Positions 50,583 through 63,906 are shown, counted from the stretch's first letter. The stretch: DNA of 64,000 nucleotides from Allacma fusca (GCA_947179485.1 OX359250.1:30762654-30826653), one strand, 5' to 3'. Translations and numbers: made by a program. Notes: generated by a model not told the origin, from the sequence alone.

Positions 50583-51609
50583 TGTATGGAGGCTCAGGGA
50601 ATGCAGCCTTCAAGGACGGAGTGACATGTAAAGCAAACGTGAGTAATGCTGATAAGTACGAAGCCCTTGAGGAGAACGTGTGGAGAGGAAGTGAGGAGAA
50701 AAGGAATCAGTTTTTCTATATTTTTTGTCGACAAGTTGAAGAGAATTGACAGAATAAGTTGACGACTGTTCGGTGTAGGAATCGATAAAACAAGATGTGA
50801 AAAGATTCCTTGGCTTGATGTTCTTCAATAGTTAGTTGTGTGTGTGTGTGTGTGTCTGTGGGATATAGTCTATTGGATCTACATATATGGTATGTACCTC
50901 ATACAGACGCAAATGCATGAGCGTATCTATCTGGAGGCCTGGTGTGTGTGTGTGTGTGTGTGTAGTTTCTGTTAACTAGTCGTAAGGAGGAGGAAGAGAC
51001 CGGAAGAGTTATCCATGCTGGGTTCTTCAAGTCTCTCCGTCTCCTCCTCTCGGCCTGGCCTCCACTGTAGCAAGTATTATGTGTACAAATGTGTGTAAAG
51101 CACAAAAAATTTTTTTCCTTTTCTCTTTCTTGTCTTTTTTTCCCTTTGTCGTTCCAATTCCTTTGCTACGGTGGTTGGTTCGCAAGGAAAAGCCAAGGGA
51201 GTATGTATGAGGAAGGGAAGGCCGTCTGTACAATGGTTCGGAGAAAGTATGCCAGAGATGAGGCAGAGAGAGAGAGAGAGAAAAAAAAAAGTAATAGTTT
51301 GTGAGTGACGAGAGAATGCAATGGAAAGAGGACGACCGGAAAGGTCGTCCAAATGAAAGCAACTCTTCTTTTCGGCAAGTCCTTCTTCTTCTTCGCCTTC
51401 CTCTCTCTCTCTCTATATATCTTTCCCCTCTCCTTGGCCAAGCACATATTGTGGTAATTCCAGACCTAACCCTTCCTATACACTTACTTATACTCCCATC
51501 CTCCTCCATATGCTTCTCCGAGCGGCAGTTAAGATGCAAATCTCTAAATGTCTTTTGGCGGAGGGCAAATTTTAACGGGATTCCCAAATGGAGAAATTAG
51601 TGGCTTGCG

Positions 51610-51960
51610 ATTTTTGAACTGTTTTTGGGCTCCACTGACCCTCCCTCTGCTCCTTAATAATTTTCGAAGATTTCTTTTGCATCTTATCAGCTCTCGAGGC
51701 ATTCTTTTGCTTCTCTTCAGTCTTGCTTATTTTTCTCGGTAGTCTCTGCTTCTTATCAGTTTTCTCAGTTTTATTTTTTGCTTCGTTGGAGCTTTCTCCG
51801 TGCTCTTTTGCTTCTTTGCAGCTTTCTTAGGAGTATTTTCTCCTTATTACGTTAGGTCTAGGGTGCTGGCTCTTATCAGCTTCTCTTACCAGTTTTTGAG
51901 AATGTCATTTTTGGTTCTTCATGGTTTATTGAAGGTAATTACTCTTGGGTGATGTTTTCT
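51610..51960. repeat. Degenerate CTTCTTATCAG/CTTTCTC repeat
   Basis: Phrases such as TTTTGCTTCTCTTCAG, CTGCTTCTTATCAG and TTTGCTTCTTTGCAG recur at 20-30 bases. Confidence 0.55.
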
Positions 51961-53483
51961 TGGGGGAGGTTTTGTGTTTTTAAATTTTTGTTGACCTTAG
52001 TTTAAATTTTAGGAGATCCGAGATAATTAGATCGATATTAGTTTGTGGGATAGAAGATCGATTATCTTGTTTTTGCTCCTGGATATTTTTCTCAGGTGGA
52101 TGTTTTAGCTGGTGAAAGTTCTACATTCGGACACAGGTACACTACAGAGTTGAGTTGTGGTTGGAGAAAATCTTCGAGCTGGAGGAATCTGTATCTTAAC
52201 AGACGCTGCACTCTTTTTTCACACATGTGTGACTCAATTGTTCCTACTATATGTGTGGCTGGTTGGTGTGTGTGTGTGTGGTGAATTTCTGGGATTCCTT
52301 GCCTATTTCCTTATCTATGAATCTAAGATTGGAGGGGAATAGAAAGAAGGCCCAAGACAGGAGTCATCATTGGAAAGACGGAGGGAGGGAAAGTTGAGAG
52401 AAAGTCGTTTTCCCCTGGAATGTGAGATCTCACAATGTCCATGTGTGCCTCCATTATTGCCCCATGGTAGGATGCAATGGGAGTGAGTTACACTCGGCAT
52501 TTTCATACTCTCCGGTCCAGAGGACGGGGACTATGGGTAAGGAGAAAGTAGGAGAAAGGAGCGGTTGCAAGTGCATGGAGGGAGAGAGAGAGGAGAGTTT
52601 CACGAGCGATCGAGCATCACGACAAGATTAACCAATACTGACGTACTTACGACACCATGCCCATTCCCTTGAATGAATCTCTTATGGGAAAGTAAGTACA
52701 GCCAATGGGGCAGTTTCACTTGAGACTCATCCCAGCATAAGGTCAGCCAGATTTCTAAGAGCTCAGAGGGAGAAAGTAATAGTAACTTTTTAGCTGGGAC
52801 TGACTGGAGATTTCCGGAAACCAAGTGCCAGGGTTGAATAGCACAGGGAGAGAGAGAGAGAGAGAAAGCGAGCCAGCGGACAGACAGGCACAAACACATT
52901 CCCACACAAGAAGAGTCAAAGTCACATCAAGTCAAAGATGCTGTAAGGACATGTTTTTTTTCTCAGGGAAAAAAGAGGAGGAAGGAGAAAGTTATCCTTT
53001 GGATATGAAAGTATCCATCTCAACCAACTGACAAACCCAAACCGCCCCACCGACTTTATTTAATTTCGGTCCCCTTTTACCCTCCACACCGTCTCCTCTC
53101 ACATGTAATTATGCATGAGAGAACACTCCACTCATGTTCGGCTGAGAAGCAGGGACGAGTTTAACTTCTGGGAAAACTTTTACAGCTGTGTGTGTCCTCA
53201 CAATCAGTCCTGGGCACTATTGCAAGTGTTAACTTTCCCGATGTCAAGGTTTCCTAAACTTTCTCCTTTCACCATCCCCAATACTCTCACAGGATTCCTT
53301 TTGATCCTTAGCCGACCATGGGTGTTTCTTATGTGGACTTGTGTGTACACTTCCACATTTTCTATGAATTCGTATTTCCAAGAATTCGGTCTTCTGGGAG
53401 GTGAATAAGGAAACAGGAAAATGCATTCATTCAATATGGCTTCTTTACAATTTCCTAGATCAATCTAGGTTCTTTAAAAAAAA

Positions 53484-53670
53484 TTAATCAATTTTGATTC
53501 ATGCAAAAATAGTTAATCAATTTTGATTCATACAAAAATAATCAATTTTGATTCTTAAAAAAATAATCAATTTTAAAGAAATAGTGAATCAATTTTAAAG
53601 AAATAGTGAATCAATTTTAAAGAAATAGTGAATCAATTTTAAATCTTAAAGATATTATTAATGAACTTTG
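53484..53670. repeat. Tandem repeat with nested 25-27 and 22-bp units
   Basis: Three AATCAATTTTGATTC-based units pass into three perfect 22-bp units (TCAATTTTAAAGAAATAGTG plus AA) at 53567-53632. Both unit types share TCAATTTT. Confidence 0.93.
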
Positions 53671-54799
53671 ATTTTTAGAAAACTTGTCAGTCAACATGTT
53701 CATTGATATGGATTTCCTATTTGAACATGAAGGTTCAGATTGACTTCTTAGCCCAAGACTCCCATGCATGGATAAATGGGTGGTGAGTGAAAGGGAATCA
53801 GACTGAATGTGATTGTTTGGTATGCGGTGAAAAGTTTTTGAGTGAAAGTGAAAGTAGGAAGAAGAGCATTTGCAGTCTTAATGGTAGAATTGAAAGAACA
53901 AACCATGGTGTATATACTCCCCATGTCCAAGCCCCCATGCATGGCCCGGGTTATGTTGAAAGAAAGGGGGAGAGAGAGGAAAGCCATGGGAGTCGGAAGG
54001 AAAAAATATTGAATGAATGAGCTCCGTCAAAGTTGGATGCGGCTCTCTATAATCAAAAAGTATAGGCGTGTGATCATAAATCTTTCCCAATATCTCTGGC
54101 ACTTTCTCCCAAAGCTCTTCCCCCTACCAACTTAGAGAGAGAGAGAGAGGGAGAGTATAGTTGCAAAAACTACCGCATCAACCACCTCCACATTAATATT
54201 TCTCCAGGTCCCATACATGACAAGTATCTAGATTGCTTGGAGAAGACGGAGGAGCGGCAGAGAGGAAGTGGCAGTTGTTATCCCTGAACAACTTTCTTCA
54301 TCTTACTCAGCATGAGAGAAAGGACTACCTGTCCGTTGCATCACTATTACGCAATTGTTATTTTCCCTGACTTTCACCCCCAGACCTTCATCTCCTATTT
54401 GGAGTTCATCCCAGGTTTTGACTCCGGATATATGTAGATAGAGTTGGTTGTATAATGATAACAATCTCTCCTCGTCAGACCTTTCCCCATCCATTCTCTC
54501 TCTCCCATCAAATTCGGTCGAAAAGGGAAGTTTTCCCAGAAATTTGGAAACATAAATAATTTATTGGGGCTTGTTAGGCACAAAAAACAACGGGAGAATG
54601 TTTACTAGATTTAGCATTTTAACTTGTCGTTTTTTTTCCTGGAACATTTCCCTCCTTCCTGAGAAGCTATTTTTGCCCCCTTGATTCATCATTCCTCCAG
54701 CTTTCTCCTGTGCTTCCCGTGCTCAGAATTCTTCCAAGACTATATAGTATTTCACCGTTGTCAAATATTTCTCCATAACTACAGCCTTTACACTGTCAG

Positions 54800-54806
<7 letters not shown>

Positions 54807-54830
<24 letters not shown>
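54807..54830. repeat. (CT)n microsatellite
   Basis: About twelve CT units. Confidence 0.9.
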
Positions 54831-56835
54831 GTAGTAGTTTGTACTCTGCCAGGGCTCTCCCTGCTAGGACATTTTTTGCATTACTACAGCTTTCCCTGGT
54901 GCCATAGTTTTTTTAGGCTAGCATAGCTTTCTCCAGAGCTACACATTGCTTTTACATTGCCAAGGCCTACCCCACAGAGCTCTATCTATACAGTACTACT
55001 TCTTTGGGGCTTTTGACGTGACTACATGTCTCTGGTCCGCGCTGGCTTTCTCCATTGCTGAGGTTTACGTCTCAGCCCAGACTAGTACTCCATGGAGGTG
55101 TTATTATTAGGAGGAGCATTAAAAAACTCCTCATCACTCGGTCGGAGGGAAGGTGCGTTACATATTTAAGACAGATGGGGTAATCCGTTTTCCCTTAACG
55201 AATTTCCTGAGAAGACACACACCTCCCGGTTCCTGGCGATACAGGCTCTGCCGACTATGTCCGCAGTGCACGACACGGATGTTGAAATTCCTGTTGCAAC
55301 TCCGTAAAAAATACATAGAAATCTGTCCTCACACCCTGTGGGGAAATCCTGGTGTGTTCTCTGCTTGTAAATAAGGCATGTTCGGGTGTGTGTGCGGGAG
55401 CAAGGAAGAAAATCCATTACCATGTAATGACCCAAAGTAGCAATAAATATCTTTCAGTAGGGGTTTAAAACATACACAGCCCATGTATGATATCCCGACA
55501 TGTAATTATATCTCCCGGCTTTCTTTTCCTCCCGCACCTTCCGCAATGCCCTACATACTAAGTTCCGTTTGACTTATAGGTATACACGCACAGACAGACC
55601 ATCCATGTATAATTATTACACTCTAGGTTTTATATATCCACACAAAAAAAATACTTTCACTAAATACAATATCAGCAGACACATACCACAGTGTAATATG
55701 CAATTACATATAATATGTATACTTTCATATCTTAAATATATCCTGAGACTGAATACAGCCTTCCCTGCATAATCGTACAGTTAGCGAGGTGAGGGTTTAT
55801 AAGGAATAAGAAGATATATAGAATTTCTCTATTTACATATGCAGGGCTGCAGTAAAGTTCTTTGGCGTATGGTTTCTATATGTTCATAAGATGGCATTAG
55901 GAAATGTGAAACAGTTGTGACTCTAGCTCAAACTCTGATATAATTATACATACATACATACATGCATACATACATAGTGCGGGTGCCAAAAACCGTGAAC
56001 CTGCTCCTTTCGGTCATTCCACCTCCTAACAAAAGAAAAACCATTGCAGTTGTATTTTGCAGTTGTTTTGTCTCCTACCGTAAATTTACCCAAGTAGCGG
56101 AGAAAGTCTCTTGGAAAGTATACGCACGCTTAAGATAAATTCTACAGGGGAAATCTGGGAGTGTGTGAATGCATATTTCTCATCTCTAGAAAAGGATTAT
56201 CCAAGGAGAGGGATGAGGGTAAAGGTGGAGGAAGACAAGTTCCTAATTCATGCCTATATGTGTGTACACATCTAGGTGAGCCTAATCCTCCAGGCCATTC
56301 CGGAAATGGCTCTGTAATACATAATAGATGTGGAGAAATGGAATGTGAAAATTGAACATGATGCTCTCAACAGGAGATGGTGACGGAGCTGGGGCTGAAG
56401 TATGGGAGGGGAGGAGGTGTCCAAAAAAAAGCAACTTCAGGGGGAAACACATGAACACAGGGAGATACATACAAATGTGTGGAAGTGGTCGGAGAGAGGC
56501 TGTGTACATTGCGAGGCATGATGTACCATTAGGACCATGTCTAATGTGTAAATGTATGGGAATGGGTCTGGGAAGAGGAAGGGGAGATGTGACAAGGATG
56601 CATAATAGAGTTGACCTGGGAATAGCTTCCCTCCCAAAGAAATGTCTATTTTTTGTCTCGACTTTTTGACTCGTCCGCACCAACTTGTGAACTCCGTGCT
56701 TTTAAATATTAACAGGGAGAAATTTCGAGTTGAACGGTGTGCGAGCCTTGTACATAACTTGACTTTTCTTCACAAGTGGTAATGCACTATGGAAGGGGGA
56801 AACTTGGACCATTTTGATTTTTTCCCTCGGCCCCC

Positions 56836-56837
<2 letters not shown>

Positions 56838-56899
<62 letters not shown>
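56838..56899. repeat. (CA)n microsatellite
   Basis: Around 30 CA units, one of the longest CA runs in the window. Confidence 0.95.
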
Positions 56900-56900
<1 letters not shown>

Positions 56901-57169
56901 CATACATAAACTCATGCATACATGGATTACAGTACGACGTGGGCACATCTATACTTATATAAATGCCCACTTACGCCCATTACAGAGTCATTTCCCTCCA
57001 TGTAACAGTCAACTTATGGTCACCTCACAGGTCCATGTCAGTCTATAAGTGCAGTCGGTAATGTCCCCTTATAAAGTCCAGGTTTCCTCTGCTTTCACCG
57101 GACAATTTTCTCTGGCCACATGGATCCTTCTTACTACACCTTCCCATATAGAATCATGTGTGAACTTCG

Positions 57170-57560
57170 GGAAACTTGTTTCTATACGGAAACACGCTTA
57201 ATGGCACCATTCCCATAGAAACATACTCTCCTATGTTCCCATATGAGCGGACATGGCCTAATGTTTACCATCGGAGAAAGTTGACTTTTTTCGAAGGTCC
57301 TCTCTCCGGCCGGAGCTTCACGTATGTACATAAGTACGGGTTCGGAACCCTTCCCTATGTACATATGTATGGCATTAGCCTGTATACGTACATATGTACG
57401 TTGAATTTTCAAAATGGACCTTGTGCTATATACAGGAGAGCATTAGCTCATACATTCATCCACACGTGTGTACATATGGATATTGGCTCTTATATATCCA
57501 CAAAGGCATTTTCATATGGACCAACGGACATTGGCTCATACTTTTGTGTATCTATGTCCA
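57170..57560. repeat. Degenerate repeat rich in GTACATATG
   Basis: TATGTACATA/ACATATGTA and CATATGGA phrases recur, including a perfect 16-base palindrome ACGTACATATGTACGT at 57386-57401. The 154-codon frame across it reflects this repeat rather than a gene. Confidence 0.6.
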
Positions 57561-58799
57561 TAGGGATATTTGGTTTTGTGTACTATGAGGAAGGACTGTG
57601 CCTATGTTCGAGTGGTGCTGAGCTAGGGCGAGGGGAGTAGACCCCTATAGGAGTATAGTGTGGAGAGACTATCCAAGAATATCAATTGGAGTTGGACGGG
57701 CGAGGGAGACAGGGAAGAGGAAGAAAATCCGGAATAATCTTTGCAAGTAGGGTTTGAGGTGTGAATTAAAGTTGGGATGGACTGATGCTGAGTGGACGGG
57801 GATGCTCAGAATGGAAATGGCAATAAAGTTGAAGAGGAAAGTCCCGGGCACATAAACTGAATGCTCGGAAGCTACCCAATGTGTCTGGCCAGATGGTAGA
57901 TCCATGGTCCTGAGGAAGGAGTAGAAATTCAAATGGAAATAGACGGGTAAATCCCATTCAGAGCGTTTTCGCGAGCCAATTCAATGTTGGAACTGCAAAA
58001 CGGGACTTCTTTTCATTTTTCCTCCGTCTCTGTCTCTCTCTCTCACTCTGTCTCTCTCTCTCTCTTCTCCCCTCCCTGTCCCTCGTGTGTGCCAGGGTAT
58101 GGAGTTTTTAAGGGCTTTCTCCCAGTTTTCTCTCACTTTCTCTTTACTCCATGCTCTTTCTCTCTTTCACTCTCCCCTCAAACACACACACACACACCCT
58201 GACTAATGCCATATTACAGGTTTTGAACAGGATTTCCGTTTCAATAGTTTGAATGCATTGGCTTTGTTGCATGTATCGTTCCATCGTCATGGATTGAAAA
58301 GTGTATGGCGGTGAAAGCCAAGCCGGGTTTAGGCCAGGTTCCATATGTGCTCAATAGCAGATGCATATAAAACAGTTTGCGGGCAGAGGGGAGAGAAGCT
58401 ATCCGTCTATATTCTGCAGGGGTGGGACCTATTTTTATCTCCACTTCCCTTCCACACACACACATACACTCATATCACATACACAAATGTAGTATCTGCA
58501 TGTAGAAACTTCCCACAGTCAACCTGACTCTCTCTCTCTCTCTCTGAGCAGATACCTTGTGTGTTTTCCCTTCCCTTTGCATACACTTGTGCCTTAATCT
58601 ACATCGATTTTCCCTCCACTCCGCCACGTCGCTTCTCTCTCTCTCTCTCTCTCTTTCTCCCTCATCTCTTCTACTCTTTCTCCCAGTATCTCAACATTTT
58701 ATCCTATATTTTCCCAAATTACACCTCCTCTTTATAACATCAGTTTAAATTGACATTTTAACCAATGGTTCCTTCCTCTCGATACACCTACACATTTAC

Positions 58800-59180
58800 A
58801 GGCCTTCCGTCAAATGGGAAAGCTCCGTTTGAAAAATTCCCTATCTTTTCACTTTTATCCTTGTGGAGCTTTCTCCTATACTTCTAGGAAAGCTCCGGCT
58901 CTTACAGAATTTTCTGTGTACATTTATATATGCTTACTTCCTCCTTACATTTCTTGGTATTTACTTTCTCCTTACACTCGTATGCAATTTTCTCCTTTTA
59001 TTTTCGCACGAGTTTCTCGAAATACACATAGATACAGCTCTGCTCCTCTCTCTCTCTCTTTATTCCAATAGTCTCAGCTTTCACTTTGTATTCCGACATT
59101 TTTTGGATTCACTTGGCATTCCTATATTTTTTGGATTCACTTAGTGTTCATAAATTTCCAGGTTTCACTTTGTATTTCTA
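58800..59180. repeat. Degenerate repeat, TTTCTCCTTACA and TTTTGGATTCACTT cores
   Basis: Two successive families of 20-30 base units: TTACTTTCTCCTTACAC-like (58930-58990), then TATTTTTTGGATTCACTT (59095-59170). Confidence 0.55.
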
Positions 59181-59989
59181 TATGATAGGATGCTCCCTAT
59201 TTCGACATGCAACATGGTCCTTAAATTTTTACAAAACCTTCTCCTAAATTTGGCGCACAACGTTTTCCTCAAATTCCATCCCTGCTTTCTCCGCTCCCTC
59301 ACGGTACACATGGATCTATGTATGTACATGTATTGTTATTATTTTTGAATTCGTACACACAATAACTTTCACCTTGCACATCCTTATAATTAGGGTTTTC
59401 ACCGTGTGCTGCAAAGCGCCTTTCACCTCCCCATTTCTATAAAGTCTATTTTCCTCAAATCCCTATTTTTGCATCTGTCTCCTTCAACACCAAAGTTTTT
59501 CTTCTTTTATTTGGACTGTATCTCCTAATACTTCTCCCCATCATTCCCTTTCTTTCCCATGTACTGTTTTCCTTGTATTTCCTTTGTGTTCCTACGTGGA
59601 GGTTCCCTAGAAATTCAGAAACCTCCTCCGCACTATCGCTTTACATTTCCACATGATCCTTTCTTCATACTTAGCATAGAATGGAATAATCGAGCTCCAT
59701 TTGTACTGCTGGTCTCTTGTGCGGCCGTGCTCGGATGCTGAGGAAATCTTCCGTGAAATTACTGTAGTCGTCCTAAATAGTGTTAAAAAAATGGTGGGTA
59801 AGGGGGAAGGGTTGAGGTGGACACGGAGTAACATCCAACCAGGAAAACTCCGAGTTTCCTAATATCCTGTGTGTACTCTTCTTTAGCCAGGTCTATAATT
59901 TCCTGGTCAATGTATCATATTATTTCCGCCAAGTATGCCGGGTCGGGAAATAATGCATGCGTGGGCGTCTCATCCTTCAACGGAAACTT

Positions 59990-60860
59990 CAACAAAACTC
60001 ACTTTCCAAAGTGCAATGACCTGTGAGCGGGAAACTGTCCATGTCAGTGACTTCCTACTCAGCTTCAGGTATACGGCAGGCAGTCATAGAAGAGGTTAAG
60101 GATGATTCCTGCAATGTCCCTATCCAGGGCTTAGCCCTACTCAATTTTGACACACTTAATGTCCATGCTAAATTTTTACCACAAGTCACAATGTCAAGTC
60201 CAAAAATTCGTATCGATCTGGTGCTACTAGGTTTAGAGGGATACTGAACTTCCTGATGAAGTGGATAAATTCGGTTTTTGTGGATTTGTAACAGGGCCAC
60301 TCTCTTTGCATCAAAGGTCCTCTATCTTGCTGTCTATAAGCACCAAGTCCCTACAACTCTCAGGTCAATTCTAACCTGTCCAAAATGGACCTCGTCATCA
60401 AAACCTTGTGACATGAGAAAGTGACTTGTCCCAGTCTACACGCCTGTCCTAGTAGCTTATGCATGGCCAGGTCTCACATTAGAAGTGTCAGTACAACTCG
60501 TCGATCTACTTTCCTCTACTTTATTGCATCACCTTGAATTGCCATGCCTGTCCACTGTCAGTGGACAGTGGAGAAAGCACATCAACGGAATAAAAAATCC
60601 GTTAATATTTCCCAACGTCAAGGCAGCCTGGATGGTGGAGATAGGAATGTTGATGAATGCTCCCACCGCAGCTGGGCTCCTCCTCATGTAAATGTTGTTG
60701 TCCACAAGGTGTGTGCTCAGCCCTGAACACCACAAATGACAGTTTGTGGATAAGGCCCGTTAATGTAAGCAAATTGGCTGTCCTCCCTCAGACCATCCTC
60801 CAGAGGATGATTTCTAAGGAAGTGATCAACATCCTTCTTTAGGATTTTCTGTAGGAAGGG
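59990..60860. pseudogene. Decayed coding-like stretch of unknown origin
   Basis: Base composition is more even than its surroundings, and partial frames on both strands alternate with stops. Plus strand examples are DTLNVHAKFLPQVTMSSPKI and RIDLVLLGLEGY. Short minus-strand pieces also occur. The broken pattern suggests an old retroelement or processed pseudogene, but I cannot name a family from the fragments. Confidence 0.25.
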
Positions 60861-61015
60861 CAAGCATTAAAATTGGTCTCTACGCTGAGTCGTAACCTGT
60901 AGTAGTCAACCGGATGTATTTTGTCCTGTCCAGTAGGTTTGTGAGGGCAGGAGCTCCTAATTGGTCTCGTAATTTTTCCCTCCGGGACTATGTAACCCTC
61001 TTCTCATTTCCCCAG

Positions 61016-61141
61016 TTCCAAGACTACTTCATCGAGAGCAAATGGGCTGGCTCCCTGGTCGGAGAGAGGATCGTTCGGGAAATTCTATCTGAGCAGCGCA
61101 TCCAGAACTACTGCTCCTTCCACGCGAGAGCCATTAATTGA
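61016..61141 (+). CDS. Candidate orphan terminal exon, unknown protein
   Basis: A classic acceptor (CCTCTTCTCATTTCCCCAG) precedes 41 codons starting FQDYFIESKWAGSLVGERIV and ending FHARAIN, then TGA at 61139. Composition is GC-rich and protein-like. No upstream partner exon is evident nearby, although the decayed coding-like stretch at 60.0-60.9 kb adjoins it. It may be the tail of a nested gene, an alternative exon, or part of that decayed element. Joining it to neuroligin exon 1 in phase gives a stop after about 25 unconvincing codons. Confidence 0.3.
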   Translation, partial: FQDYFIESKWAGSLVGERIVREILSEQRIQNYCSFHARAIN

Positions 61142-62896
61142 CTCCCTTGTATTATTATTTATTTATTAGTACCTATCCCACCATGATTCGTACATACCCC
61201 AGCATTGTTTCCCTGTAATTGGTCTATTGATTGGTTAGTTTAGATTGTGATTTGTTCACAAATCTTTCACCTTTCCCTTCTCTCCCCACAATTTCTTGTG
61301 TTCAACTTGCTCCTTAAATTCCTACAAGTTTCCCCCTAGTTGTCCCGCACAAACTTCCATAATGTAGTCCTTAAATTGTGGCTACTTCCGTAAATGGGTA
61401 AATATATATATATATAATTATACATATATGTACGTAGAAGTCTGTTCGAGCGGTAGATACTGTAAGTTCGAGCACGCATTTTCACTTTACTCCATTCCCA
61501 TGGGGCCCAGAACTCTTCCCCTATTTCTTTATTTTATATGGGTGAAGTTCTCCCTCTCACAAAACAAACACTATGCCTTGCAAACATTGAGATTTTCCAA
61601 ATGAGTCCACTTTCTCGCTCAATTCTTTTTTTTTTTACCACAAAAGTTTCAGGGAAGTGGAGGTGTGCCATTTAATAAGGAACCCTATAAAATGTAAACA
61701 AGCATTTGATGTAATGGACTCCCCCTGGAGTTTGAAATTGGAAGGGAATTTACGGGGTTACTGATCGGCAAACAGCCGGATGTGCAATTAAAAAGTTGAC
61801 TTTGGGATGAGAGGATGGAGGTCAGACCTGAACCCTCACAATTACCGGGTATTGGCTCCCAGTTGACCCAGTGCCAGTCAAGTGACGGGACGTGAGCTGG
61901 GGCAGAAGGAAGTTGAGCAAACTACAACAGCTTGCGGATTTATTTGTTTAAGGAGTTTGTACAAGCCCAAGTTGCTGGGGTATTGTGGTGAGATGAGAGC
62001 GGGTAAGTATCACGTATGCATGTCCAAGCAAATACGTACATGGTTTGTTCCCACTTATTGTGAGACCTGGTCGTCGTGGCTGGGGATGTTACTCAACATT
62101 GAGTTTGACAAAACCGATGACATCGGCCTCAGCCTGGATTGTCAGCCCTTCCACGTCTATATAGATAGATATATACATTGTGTACGAGGGGACTCGCCTG
62201 GGAGATACATTTAATCCAATACTTGCTATGATTGAGGGGTATTATTTGCCCGGTAATGATATTGCCTCCTATCGGATTGTATTATGTGTGATTGATACTT
62301 TTATCCCTTTGCATTTTCCCTTTTCCTCAACTCACGCACTATTCCCGCACTCTCTTCTCCCAGACCTCCCAAATACACTTTGACTCCCGACAACCCCCAG
62401 AATTATTATCCTCACTGAGTACAGTGTCCCACAAAAATTATTATTTCCTGGCGGAACTCCCAAAGCTAAATAAGCCCCGTAGTTACCTCCATTTCGGGGA
62501 CAGACATTCTCTTCAACTTTTAAACTTTCACCACGAAATTCCCTACATTTTGTGACAACTTGTCCCCGAACTTTCCCCACAAAACAAATTTTTGATACTT
62601 TGTCTTCAACTTTCGTCCAAACATTTGCTCTCATATTTCACCTTGCCAGGGAAAAATTGCACGGGAAATTGTTACACATTTTTGTCAATCAAGGACATTT
62701 CCAGGAATTTTCTGGGACCTTTGAAACACTTTAACATAAACATTTTTTTTGCTGGAATCTTTCCAGTTTTATTTTTATGTGTGAAGGAAAGTATATATTA
62801 AAATATTTTAAATTAATCAGAAAACGGTCAAAATTAAATTGTTTATGAAATTCTAGAGGGAATTTTAAGTTTTATTTTGGAAATCATTATTTTGAT

Positions 62897-62953
62897 GCTT
62901 TCACTTATGCTTTCCCTTTTGCTTTCACTTCTGCTTTCACTTTTGCTTTCTCC
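62897..62953. repeat. 12-bp tandem repeat GCTTTCACTTYT
   Basis: Four consecutive 12-base units differing at one or two positions, then GCTTTCTCC, which touches the intron's recurrent CTTTCTCC motif. Confidence 0.93.
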
Positions 62954-63880
62954 AAAAATGTGGACATGGAGCTATTGAAAGTGTGAAAGATTTTGACTAT
63001 TTTGAAGTATATGCTGTGCAAATTGGGACAGGCTCAAATGGAAGTTCTTGGAAGTTTGAGTTGAGAGAGAGAGTGTGTGTTTCGTCGAACCGTGTATCTA
63101 TATCCATCTATATCCGGGATATGTACAGAATGAAATGGAGAGCTCCCTTGCACCGTACTCATCCTCCGTATGGAAGGCTCTTCTTTGGCTAACAAGTACA
63201 CTTATTAGATACGCACACCCCGAAGAACTGAAGCATGAGGTTGTACAGACTGGTGAATAGATTACGTAAAGTAGAATGTACCTGGTTATAGGTCTACATG
63301 CTACACCCCATTGAACAAGGCATGAACTCCGGACTGTGGAGGAATGCTTCTGCAAATAAAGCGGACCAAGCCATTGGGAATGTATGGGAAGCGCTAGGGG
63401 GAGATTGGACCAGTACATAATAATAAGTAGGGAAATTGGGTAGCATAAGGAAATGTAAATAAACTATCAGGGTCGGTGTATATTTCAGGACTTGAATGAG
63501 TTTTATCGAAATTGCTTTTGTCCGGATGGATCTGTTAGAGGAATATTTGCATGGTAGTGGTTATGGTAATACCTCATAAGATATTCTTGTCTTGTTCCCC
63601 CCAAACGAATGAGTTGAGCCTGATTTGGAGATCTTAGTGTTGTTGGATCTGATTACATGTGGCTTCCAGTATAAATTTTACTCTCATTCCTGCCCCACCT
63701 CATATGCATACCATAGGCCCCCACAGCCTCCCTCCCACCTCCCAACCTCCTCACCCACAGCCTCATCTGCCCTCACATTTTGGCCCCGACACACCACTAT
63801 TACTTTACATACGATTATGATGATGTGCATATACGCTCATCCCTATACATATATTTATTACTCTATGAACACTATTATTC

Positions 63881-63906
63881 CCACACACACACACACACAC
63901 ACACAT
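63881..63906. repeat. (CA)n microsatellite next to a splice acceptor
   Basis: A CA run ending about 15 bases before the acceptor at 63921. CA repeats so close to acceptors can bind splicing regulators. Confidence 0.9.

Noticed and set aside
57176-57640. 154-codon plus-strand frame rich in Tyr and His
   Set aside because: Explained by the GTACATATG-type degenerate repeat.
61441-61480. Second tRNA-like site with GTTCGAGC
   Set aside because: A single B-box-like octamer without an A box or T-arm stem.
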